Made by a program: the position numbers and the translations under genes
Notes under the pieces: generated by a model
Told to the model about the DNA's origin: nothing
The model's input: the letters and a program-made list of their open reading frames with translations, nothing else
Databases searched by the model: none
Shown: in pieces, positions 19,252-27,672 of the stretch
Layout: every line of letters starts with the position of its first letter
Position numbering within the stretch: position 1 is the stretch's first letter
NCBI RefSeq assembly: GCF_009728835.1
Contig: NZ_CP033455.1
Location: forward strand, 434,001 to 498,000
Source of the DNA: Ehrlichia ruminantium
GTDB taxonomy: Bacteria; Pseudomonadota; Alphaproteobacteria; Rickettsiales; Anaplasmataceae
Length of the DNA stretch: 64,000 bases
Direction of reading: 5' to 3'

Positions 19252-20358
19252 TTACCTATGAACTTTCCCTTGGCTACTTGATGGTTTACCTTTGCTGTTT
19301 GTGGTAGTGCTTATATTACTACCTTGTGCTTCATGAGACAGTGTATCTGATAAAGCTGCTGCTATTTTTTCCACACTTTGTCTTACATTAGGAGGCATAG
19401 GGGCAGGAGATGATGTTGATGGACTACTCTGCATTAGCATTTGACCCTGTAGCTGTTGTAGCATGCTTGAGCTCTGTAATGGACTTCTCCTATAAGGCAT
19501 ATGTGTAGGATTTGTAAGTGAAAAATTGTTACTTTCTACTTTGTCTGGATTTTGTGCATGTTCTGTTGTACTACTCTGGTTAGTGTTAGTGTTTACCGAA
19601 CTAATTTTTTCATAGCCTTCATTTTCTGGAGTACTTCCTGAACTAATTTTCTCAGAATCTAATGCTTCTTGTGTATTGGGAGTAGGATCCTTAGTATTAA
19701 TATCTAGTGATGTAACTTTTGGATCAGTGGATGACTTATAAAGACGTGCTGCAGAAGTTTTGACTAATTTGGAATCGCGTATGCCTAACATACTGAATGC
19801 ATGTTTTACCTCACCTTCTATTTCTTGCAGAGATTTCCCACTTGTGTCTATTTCTATGTTTAAGCGTTGTCTATAACTACCTAGTTTGGATTCTACAGTA
19901 AGCTTTCCGCCTGTTTTTTGAAGTTCTTCGTCTAATTTTTTTAGTATATTAAATTTACTGTCTGCACTGTAACTAGCTTCTAATTCTTTGAATTTTTTGG
20001 ATGGCTCTAGTAAAGACTGTGCAAGACTTTGTTTAGTTTCTTCTACATTTCCTTCTTTGTCTTGTTCTTGCCATGCTGCAAATTTCTGTAAAGATTGAGG
20101 ATCTAGTTTATAATATGGTAGCTTAAACGTAACTTCATTCTGATTCCCTTCTACTCTTGTTTCAGCTGGTAGTTCTATACCTGCTTTATAATTAGGATCT
20201 TGCACTTGCAGATCAAAATATTTTTCTTTTGGACCTTTACCTGGTAAAGCACCTTGGATTATTTTACCTAAGCTTTCTTTATGAGGTAACTTAGTGGTAG
20301 CTGGTGTGATAGCTACTTTAACAACAACTTCTACACCTTTCTTGAGTAAAGAAAGCAT
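19252..20358 (-). CDS. Unknown protein with low-complexity C-terminal tail; possible secreted effector
   Basis: 368 residues, family not recognised. The first 230 residues are charged and look globular (VRVEGNQ-type and LQEIEGEVKHAFSMLG segments, no membrane helix beyond a short hydrophobic start VEVVVKVAI). The last 140 or so are rich in Ser, Thr, Asn, Gln and Pro (LQSSSMLQQLQGQMLMQSS) and end with SSSQGKVHR, a polar, basic C-terminus. Tails of this kind are common in type IV secretion substrates of Anaplasmataceae, but that role is inference only. It heads an apparent two-gene operon with the HIT gene (9 nt gap). ATG 20358 is the first start in frame. Confidence 0.8.
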   Translation of the reverse strand: MLSLLKKGVEVVVKVAITPATTKLPHKESLGKIIQGALPGKGPKEKYFDLQVQDPNYKAGIELPAETRVEGNQNEVTFKLPYYKLDPQSLQKFAAWQEQDKEGNVEETKQSLAQSLLEPSKKFKELEASYSADSKFNILKKLDEELQKTGGKLTVESKLGSYRQRLNIEIDTSGKSLQEIEGEVKHAFSMLGIRDSKLVKTSAARLYKSSTDPKVTSLDINTKDPTPNTQEALDSEKISSGSTPENEGYEKISSVNTNTNQSSTTEHAQNPDKVESNNFSLTNPTHMPYRRSPLQSSSMLQQLQGQMLMQSSPSTSSPAPMPPNVRQSVEKIAAALSDTLSHEAQGSNISTTTNSKGKPSSSQGKVHR

Positions 20359-20547
20359 ATGATACCATGATTAATGTCTAGATAAAACTAATACAGACTG
20401 ATTATACATTACGATTTGTAATATGTCATTATGTATTATTAATATTTTGATTGAATAACTGTGATTAAATTTTATAAATACTCATTATATTTTCATATTT
20501 ATTTATGAAGTATATAATGTATGATAAAAGTTAATAATAGGTAAAAG

Positions 20548-22962
20548 GTGACTAATAGTAACAGTATTACTCCTGTGATGCAACAATATGTGACACTTAA
20601 GCAACAGTATAAGGAATATTTGTTATTTTATAGGCTAGGTGATTTTTATGAATTATTTTTTGATGATGCAATAAAAACATCCAAAATATTAAATATTGTA
20701 TTAACTAAGAAAGGTAATGTACCTATGTGTGGTGTACCTTTTCATAGTAGTGAAACTTATTTAAATAAATTAGTAAAATTGGGCTATAGAATAGCGATTT
20801 GTGAACAACTAGAAACATCAGAAGAGGCACGAAAGAGAGGATATAAATCTTTGGTAAAGCGTGATGTTGTCAGAATTGTTACTCCTGGTACTATAGTAGA
20901 AGAGTCTTTACTTGAAGCCAAGGAAAGTAATTATTTAGCTTGTATAGTAAAAATTAATGATAGTTGTGCAATTGCATGGTTAGAGTTGTCTACTGGATTA
21001 TTTTATTATCATATTACTAGTTTTACTAAACTTGATAGTGACTTGTTACGTGTTAGTCCTAAGGAACTTTTAATTTCTGATGATCTATTAGAAATTGATA
21101 TAGTGTATTCTACCATAAAGAAGTATAAATTTTCTATAACTCAGTATTCAAGTAGTTTTTTTGATACAAACAGAGCATACAATACTTTGTGTAGTGTATA
21201 TGGCATATCTACTTTGAAAGGATTAGGTGATTTGAAGGATGTGGAAATTTCTGTATGTGGTTCCTTATTAGAGTATGTGAAAGCAACGCAAAAAGGTAAT
21301 TTACCTAAATTAGGGTTTCCAAAAGCATATGTAGATAGTGATTTTATGTTTATAGATGCGGCAGCATTACGTAACTTAGAATTGTTTTGTACTCAATCTG
21401 GAGAATTAGAAGGATCATTGGTTGCGTCTATAGATTTTACTGTTACAGCATCTGGTGGGAGATTGTTGAAAAGATCCTTATCATCTCCTCTTGCATCTGC
21501 TAATGCGATAAATCGTAGGTTGAATGTTGTTGAATTTTTTGTTAATAATCAAATGTTGTGTAAAAATATTAGGCAACTATTGCGTGGTATTGCAGATATA
21601 GAGCGTATATTAACACGGATAAAAATTGCTAGATGTTCTCCTAAGGATTTGTATTCTTTGAAATTGACGTTAGATAAAATTTATGAACTTGTTGAGTTGT
21701 TATGTAAATTTGATGTTGATATTATTAATGATTTTTGTGCAAGGTTAGGAAAATATGAGGAACTAGTTTGTATTCTAAATAATGCATTATTACAAAATAA
21801 TGTAAATAATATAAAGGATGGTGGATTTATTAATCCTAGTTATGATACGCAATTGTCAGAATATATATATATTCAAAACTGTAGTAATAATATAATTCAG
21901 GAATTACGTGATAAATATCGTAATGTTACTAATATTCAGAATTTAAAAATATTATTTAATAATATTTTAGGGTACTATATTGAGGTTTCATCGAATCATT
22001 TGATTAATGATCAGAATTTTATTCATAGGCAGACTCTAGCTAATAATGTCAGATATACAACTAGCGAATTAAAAGAGTTAGAAAGCAAAATAATATCTGC
22101 AAAAGATGCAGCTATTAGTTTGGAAATCAAGATTTTTGGTCAATTGTGTTCTCATGTTATTGAGCATGCAGATAGCATAACTGTTACTGCTCATGCTATT
22201 GCTGAAATTGATATGTTGACTTCTTTTGCTGAGTTGGCAGTACAATATTCTTATAGTAAACCTATAGTTGATGATAGTTATGAATTTAATATTAAAAAGG
22301 GTAAGCATCCTGTAGTTGAGAGAAATGGTAAGTTTATTGCAAACGATATTGATCTTTCATCATTACAACGTGTACATCTAATTACTGGTCCTAATATGGC
22401 AGGTAAGAGCACTTTTTTGAGGCAAAATGCATTAATAGGTATTTTAGCTCATATTGGGTCATTTGTTCCTGCTGAGTACGCTCATATAGGAATAATTGAT
22501 AAAATATTTAGCAGGGTAGGTGCATCTGATAATATTGCATTTGGGTATTCTACATTTATGGTAGAAATGATGGAAACTGCTGCGGTAATTAATCAAGCTA
22601 CTGAAAGATCTTTTGTAATACTTGATGAAATTGGTAGAGGTACAGGTACATATGATGGCTTGTCTATTGCGTGGTCAGTTATTGAACAAATTCACAATGT
22701 TAATAGAAGCAGGGCTATTTTTGCAACTCATTACCATGAATTATCAAGGTTGGATGGGCATTTAGAACATATAAAGTGTTTTTGTATGAAAGTAGAAGAG
22801 TGGGATGGGAAAGTAGTATTTTTACATGAGATAATACCTGGTGCTAGTGATAAGTCTTATGGAATACATGTAGCAAAACTTGCTGGATTCCCACAATCGG
22901 TTGTAAGTCGAGCAGAGTACTTAATGGATAAACTAAGAGCTAATGAAGATTTGTTAACCTAG
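20548..22962 (+). CDS. mutS: DNA mismatch repair protein MutS
   Basis: 804 residues, against 850-890 for many bacteria; the C-terminal tetramerisation tail is short. The N-terminal mismatch-binding motif [11 protein letters not shown] (Phe-x-Glu) is present near residue 36, followed by connector, core and clamp domains. The ATPase domain has Walker [14 protein letters not shown], signature [12 protein letters not shown], Walker [17 protein letters not shown] and the H-loop ATHYHEL. The start is GTG 20548; a GGTAAAAG stretch precedes it. MutS detects mispairs and recruits MutL; MutL is not in this window. Relevant to the strand slippage that drives the many tandem repeats here, though units of 120-185 bp are too large to be MutS substrates. 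Confidence 0.98.
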   Translation: MTNSNSITPVMQQYVTLKQQYKEYLLFYRLGDFYELFFDDAIKTSKILNIVLTKKGNVPMCGVPFHSSETYLNKLVKLGYRIAICEQLETSEEARKRGYKSLVKRDVVRIVTPGTIVEESLLEAKESNYLACIVKINDSCAIAWLELSTGLFYYHITSFTKLDSDLLRVSPKELLISDDLLEIDIVYSTIKKYKFSITQYSSSFFDTNRAYNTLCSVYGISTLKGLGDLKDVEISVCGSLLEYVKATQKGNLPKLGFPKAYVDSDFMFIDAAALRNLELFCTQSGELEGSLVASIDFTVTASGGRLLKRSLSSPLASANAINRRLNVVEFFVNNQMLCKNIRQLLRGIADIERILTRIKIARCSPKDLYSLKLTLDKIYELVELLCKFDVDIINDFCARLGKYEELVCILNNALLQNNVNNIKDGGFINPSYDTQLSEYIYIQNCSNNIIQELRDKYRNVTNIQNLKILFNNILGYYIEVSSNHLINDQNFIHRQTLANNVRYTTSELKELESKIISAKDAAISLEIKIFGQLCSHVIEHADSITVTAHAIAEIDMLTSFAELAVQYSYSKPIVDDSYEFNIKKGKHPVVERNGKFIANDIDLSSLQRVHLITGPNMAGKSTFLRQNALIGILAHIGSFVPAEYAHIGIIDKIFSRVGASDNIAFGYSTFMVEMMETAAVINQATERSFVILDEIGRGTGTYDGLSIAWSVIEQIHNVNRSRAIFATHYHELSRLDGHLEHIKCFCMKVEEWDGKVVFLHEIIPGASDKSYGIHVAKLAGFPQSVVSRAEYLMDKLRANEDLLT

Positions 22963-24181
22963 TAAATATGATAGCTGTTTGATGTCTGTGTAATAATACT
23001 TGTGCAAGAATGTGTTAAGTAACTTTATATAAAAGAATTATTAGGTGATATTTACAATTAGAATTTGTCTGTGGATTACCTATTGAATGTAAGATATTTA
23101 GTGAATCTATTGACAATGGATAGGGAATATTCATCATTTGCTATAATAATTTATGTTAGTAGTATGGTGAGTAAGTATTCGCTTGATTATGCTAGTTGTA
23201 TTAATGAAATAGAGTTTTGTAATTATGTGGTATTAGAATATGCTTTTTTATTGTCTTACAACTGATGCAAGTTGTTTAATATTCTAATGTTTATGATTAT
23301 AGTTTTATCAGTAATGTAAAGTATGAGTAAAGAGCAATTTAATTTTAGTTATGTGAAAATACAGTAGTATTAGAAATCTCTGAATAATCTATTATTTCAC
23401 GTAATTAGAAGTTTAGAAAATGTGTATAAGTATAGTCTCAAGAAGAGATTGAGCTTAATGTAGACTATTGTGACTGTGGATAGATGTAACAAGTTTTCAG
23501 AGGTAGTTTGTATACATTAACAATATAGTCATGCAAAAGTATAGTAGTATTAGCAATCTCTAAACAATTTATTATTTCACGTAATTAGAAGTTTAGAAAA
23601 TGTGTATAAGTATAGTCTCAAGAAGAGATTGAGCTTAATGTAGACTATTGTGATTGTAGATACATGTGACAAGTTTTCAAAAGTAATTTGTTACACTAAC
23701 AATGTAAATGTACAAATAATTCAGAATATTATTTGAGTACTAATGGATAAAACTATTGTATTACTAGTAGTTTATGGGGATATGGGTTGTAAATACCCAT
23801 TGAAGCATAATACTTAGAGTTGTGGTAAATGTGTAATTTGTATATAGTTATATAGTATGCAAAAAATCATGCTGTTATTTAGTATAGAGTACATGATTTT
23901 GTAAGTATGTGTTATAACAGGTTGTTATTATTTGATTTCTGCATAATTAGATATGTATAAGCTGTACTTGTGCATATTAGTAACGTAATTAGGCAGTAGG
24001 TCATGGTTTGACCCAATGAGGTTATAATATTGAAGATATTAGTCTTTTACTCAAGTTAGATAAATATTTTTTTGTATAGTGTTACTTTAAGATATACAGT
24101 GATATTTCTCATAAGATACGTATTATGATGTGTATATCTGTTCTTTATTCTAAATTTTATTTACGTATGTTATTCTTATAG
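22963..24181. other. Gene-less 1.2 kb between mutS and nadE (convergent), holding a two-copy tandem repeat
   Basis: Apart from the 180-bp direct duplication at about 23345-23704 I see only AT-rich sequence. A 66-codon frame at 23065-23265 has no family features. The stretch holds the 3' ends of both convergent neighbours, but no clear terminator. Confidence 0.5.
23345..23704 (+). repeat. Direct tandem duplication, 2 units of 180 bp
   Basis: AGTAGTATTAG at 23363 recurs at 23543 (period 180). Both copies share the segment from ATTATTTCACGTAATTAG through AAGAAGAGATTGAGCTTAAT with few differences. Each unit contains CTCAAGAAGAGATTGAG, which includes a small inverted repeat (CTC..GAG). No coding capacity. 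Confidence 0.9.
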
Positions 24182-25723
24182 TTAAGTAATTGTATTATAT
24201 GGATTTGTGATGATTAATCCTGTGGGGGCTTGTTTCCTCTTGAAGTCAGATTTTTTAATTAAATGTGCTATGTAGTCTACATCTTTACTATTATGACCTT
24301 TATTAATAACTTCTTCTGTGGAAAGACATTGATCAACTAGTAATTTAAGGATTGAATCTAAGGTAGTATATGCAGGTAGTGTGTCTTGGTCTGTTTGATT
24401 ATAACGTAATTCAGCTGATGGGTGTTTTTCTATTATTCGGGATGGAATAACCTCTGTATTATTACATAGGCTATTTGCAGGTACATTTTTGTTTCGCCAT
24501 TGGCTTATTTCATATACTCTGGTTTTGTATATATCTTTTATTGGAGCAAATCCTCCGCACATATCTCCGTATAATGTTGCATATCCAACTAATAATTCTG
24601 ATTTATTCCCTGTTGATAGTAATAATAATTTAAATTTGTTACTTAATGCCATTAGTATTAATCCACGAATCCTAGATTGTAGGTTTTCTTCTGTTATATC
24701 TTCTTGTGTGCCAACAAAAATGTTCTCAAGGGTTGTTAGTGAAGTTTGAAATATTCTTTCTATGGATAATATATTATAGGAGATTCCTAGTCTTGTTGCA
24801 CATTCTTGAGAATCGATTATGCTGATTTCTGATGTGTATTTTGTTGGTAGCATAAATGACAGAACATTGGCTGGTCCTAATGCATCTGCAGCAATTGTTG
24901 CTACAAGTGCAGAATCTACTCCTCCAGATAATCCTATGATAACTTGAGTCATAGAGTTTTTATATACGTAATCTTTTAGTGCAAGCATCAGTGCTTGATA
25001 GTCTGATTCAATATCACTATCTGAGGTATAAGAATCACAATTATTTTTTTTTGAATCTGCTGTACAAATTTTACTATCTTCTTTCCATGTGTTTAAAAAG
25101 TTATAATTATTATTAAAAGTGAAGAAAGATTTTCCATAAAAAACTACATTATTATATCCACCTACTTGATTTATATATACTGCATATTTATTGTTTGTTA
25201 ATTTTAAAATTGCATTATGCCGTGTATTAGTATGTTGAGTATATGGGATATTATCCATAATAATTAATATGGTATTTTCTGAATGTGTGGGTAATTCTGG
25301 GTTTTCGGATATAGGACATAGTGCAAAATTTTTATTGTTGATTGAAAAAGTGATAGGAATGGTTGTTTGTGGAGTATTTGCTACGAATGTTATAAGTTCT
25401 ATAGTTGTACCATTTTGTATTAAGTAGATAGTTTCGTGTATTGTATTATTAAGTTGTTTTATACTACCGATAAGTATTGATGTATTTTGTTGTTTGGTTT
25501 GTATTGCTAGTTTTTCAATAGTATGTGTGCATTGATTGAAAAAGTCTTTAGGTGAAGTTGGGATTTTTTGTATGTATCCTGAAACTGCATATCGTGAAAA
25601 TATTGCTATATCGGCTGATGAGTTTATTGATTTTGTATATGATTTTAGAATTTTATTGTAATTGTAATTGGGATCTTCAGAAATGTAGTTAAGTTGAGAA
25701 ATGAAAATTGATGGGTAACTCAT
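24182..25723 (-). CDS. nadE: NAD+ synthetase with a degenerate N-terminal glutaminase domain
   Basis: 513 residues. The C-terminal synthetase domain is complete: IIGLSGGVDSALVATIAADA (PP-loop), STGNKSELLVGYATLYGDM, GGFAPIKDIYKT, and IPSRIIEKHPSAELR. The enzyme amidates nicotinic acid adenine dinucleotide. The N-terminal nitrilase-like domain (about residues 1-210) is recognisable by IAIFSRYAVSGY and YINQVGGYNNVVFYGKSFF, but the catalytic Glu (FPEL in relatives) reads FSRY, and the Lys-containing KxxLPNYGVFDExRxF block is missing; only a Cys in the right context (FALCPISENPE) remains. So glutamine hydrolysis is probably lost and ammonia is the likely donor. ATG 25723 is the first start. Confidence 0.95.
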   Translation of the reverse strand: MSYPSIFISQLNYISEDPNYNYNKILKSYTKSINSSADIAIFSRYAVSGYIQKIPTSPKDFFNQCTHTIEKLAIQTKQQNTSILIGSIKQLNNTIHETIYLIQNGTTIELITFVANTPQTTIPITFSINNKNFALCPISENPELPTHSENTILIIMDNIPYTQHTNTRHNAILKLTNNKYAVYINQVGGYNNVVFYGKSFFTFNNNYNFLNTWKEDSKICTADSKKNNCDSYTSDSDIESDYQALMLALKDYVYKNSMTQVIIGLSGGVDSALVATIAADALGPANVLSFMLPTKYTSEISIIDSQECATRLGISYNILSIERIFQTSLTTLENIFVGTQEDITEENLQSRIRGLILMALSNKFKLLLLSTGNKSELLVGYATLYGDMCGGFAPIKDIYKTRVYEISQWRNKNVPANSLCNNTEVIPSRIIEKHPSAELRYNQTDQDTLPAYTTLDSILKLLVDQCLSTEEVINKGHNSKDVDYIAHLIKKSDFKRKQAPTGLIITNPYNTIT

Positions 25724-26064
25724 AATTATGATTTAATTTAGTATCAAGTGTTTATTATATTTTCTATATTTAAGAAATGATATACTTATTATTGAATATG
25801 TGTTTAGTTTATGTGATAATATTCTAAATAATATTTTTATTATGAATGGAATAATATTGGCAGTGAATAAATTTTCTAGGGTATATTTGATTACATAAGT
25901 AGTGTTTAGTTATGTATTTTGTTGTTTTATGTTAATGGATTAAGCCTATATTTAGTTTTAGCATTGTCGGTATTTTTTATATTGTGTACTTTGTACACTG
26001 TATACGTATACAATCAGAAGAGAGTTTTTATTAAAGATGCTGTTATACAATAAAGTTTATAAGG
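25724..26064. other. 341 bp between hemB and nadE
   Basis: Both neighbours are on the minus strand. The notable content is a pair of adjacent inverted repeats at 25984-26012 just after the hemB stop (listed separately). Otherwise AT-rich with no feature seen. Confidence 0.5.
25984..26012. terminator. Two adjacent inverted repeats downstream of hemB
   Basis: GTGTAC-TTT-GTACAC (25984-25998) is followed directly by the 14-bp perfect palindrome TGTATACGTATACA (25999-26012). It lies about 50 bp past the hemB stop. It could be a terminator hairpin pair, though no clear T-run follows, or a protein-binding site. Confidence 0.4.
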
Positions 26065-27057
26065 CTATTGATTATTTAGTATAATATTAGCTATATCTAT
26101 AGCGGCATATGTAAATATGCTTTTTGCTCCTGCACGTTTAAAACTTAACAAGGATTCATACATAGCTTGATTATAGTCTAACAAATGGTTTTGCGCTGCA
26201 ACTTTAATCATGGCGTATTCCCCGCTTACTTGATATGCAAATACTGGAATTTGATATTTTTGACTTACACATCTAATAACATCTAAATATGGCATTCCTG
26301 GTTTTATCATAACGATATCTGCCCCTTCATTAATGTCCATTTTTACTTCAATAAGTGCTTCGTTGATATTTCCAATGTCTGCTTGGTAAGTACTTTTATC
26401 TATAGTTTTAAATGTTGTACATGAACCTACAACTTCACGGAATGGCTTATAAAAACTTGAGCAGTATTTTACAGCATAAGATAAAATACACACATCTTGG
26501 AAATTACAGTTATCTAAGGAATTTCTAATTTCTTTAATTCTGCCATCCATCATATCTGAAGGCGCTATAATATCACATCCTGCTGCTGCTAATACTAGTG
26601 CTTGTTTACATAGAGCTGCAACAGTTGCATCATTATCAATTTTTTGGTCTATGATAATTCCATCATGGCCTGAAATTGTATAAGGGTCTAGTGCTACATC
26701 AGCAATTATACCTATTTTTGGTATGTGATCTTTTAGTGTTTTTATTGCTCTGCATATTAAGTTATTAGGATTAAATGCTTCTTCTGCATTTTCGGATTTT
26801 AAGTTGTTTGTTACTACTGGGAATAATGCTACTGCGTTTATTCCTAGATCTGCAGCTTGTGTTACTATATTTAATAGCTCAGGAATTGAATACCTCTTGA
26901 TATCAGATAGTTGTTTAATAGGTTCTGATATTCCTTCATTATCATGTACAAATAAAGGAAGAATAAGATCGTTTATAGATAGATAATTTTCTCTTACTAG
27001 ATTACGTAACCATTGATGTGAACGCTTACGTCTTAACCGTGTAATAGGGAACTGCAT
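26065..27057 (-). CDS. hemB: Delta-aminolevulinic acid dehydratase (porphobilinogen synthase)
   Basis: 330 residues, normal length. Joins two 5-aminolevulinate molecules in haem synthesis. Visible: RLRRKRSHQWLRNLVREN at the N-terminus, metal-site loop IADVALDPYTISGHDG, first Schiff-base-Lys region CILSYAVKYCSSFYKPFREV and second VMIKPGMPYLDVI. In the metal loop the three Cys of zinc-dependent enzymes are replaced by Ala/Asp/Asp, so this is the magnesium-type enzyme typical of many alphaproteobacteria. ATG 27057 starts directly at the conserved FPITRLRR. Monocistronic by spacing (341 bp to nadE). Confidence 0.97.
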   Translation of the reverse strand: MQFPITRLRRKRSHQWLRNLVRENYLSINDLILPLFVHDNEGISEPIKQLSDIKRYSIPELLNIVTQAADLGINAVALFPVVTNNLKSENAEEAFNPNNLICRAIKTLKDHIPKIGIIADVALDPYTISGHDGIIIDQKIDNDATVAALCKQALVLAAAGCDIIAPSDMMDGRIKEIRNSLDNCNFQDVCILSYAVKYCSSFYKPFREVVGSCTTFKTIDKSTYQADIGNINEALIEVKMDINEGADIVMIKPGMPYLDVIRCVSQKYQIPVFAYQVSGEYAMIKVAAQNHLLDYNQAMYESLLSFKRAGAKSIFTYAAIDIANIILNNQ

Positions 27058-27672
27058 ATTGCTCTACCTTTTTTATTATACGAGTATGTTATTTTTTTTG
27101 GCTAAGAATATCAATATTATTTTTCTTAATGACTGTGAGTATAAAATGTTACTCATGATAAATTACATGTTGTAAAAATGAAAGACTTTAAATGGTAATT
27201 TTATTAATATAGATTACTAAATATTAAATCAACTTATAGTTATATCGGCTTAAATAAATTACAATGAAATTATGATAAAAAATAGCTTAGTAGTGGATAT
27301 GAATTCTACATCCTGGTATGTAACTAATAAAAAATTGAGCTTTAGATAATGATACAAGATAACTTTTGAAAAGTTTTAGTGTTTAATAACCTTGATTTAT
27401 TGTTTTTTATTGTGTAATTAATGGTTAAGTTACTTACTTTAAGCGTTTGTATATCAGCTCTAAACATAGAGAGTATTTTATTGTGGAATATTAATGTTAA
27501 TTTTTGTGTTATTTGAATTATTGTTTTGTATTCATATAAGGAAGTATGTCTAGTAAATTTATCTTATAAAATCTAATCATTAGTCATAAGTATAGGTATT
27601 TATGTTATATTTGTAATAGCTTATGGGAAATATAATATATGAAAATTATTTTGATGTGTATTTGATATATCG
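27058..27672. other. 615 bp divergent region between hemB and addB
   Basis: Holds the upstream regions of both genes. AT-rich; I cannot pick a promoter with confidence, and no repeat or RNA gene was seen. Confidence 0.5.

Noticed and set aside
23065-23265. 66-codon + frame after mutS
   Set aside because: No recognisable domain, and it starts from a non-ATG codon; looks like chance in AT-rich DNA.
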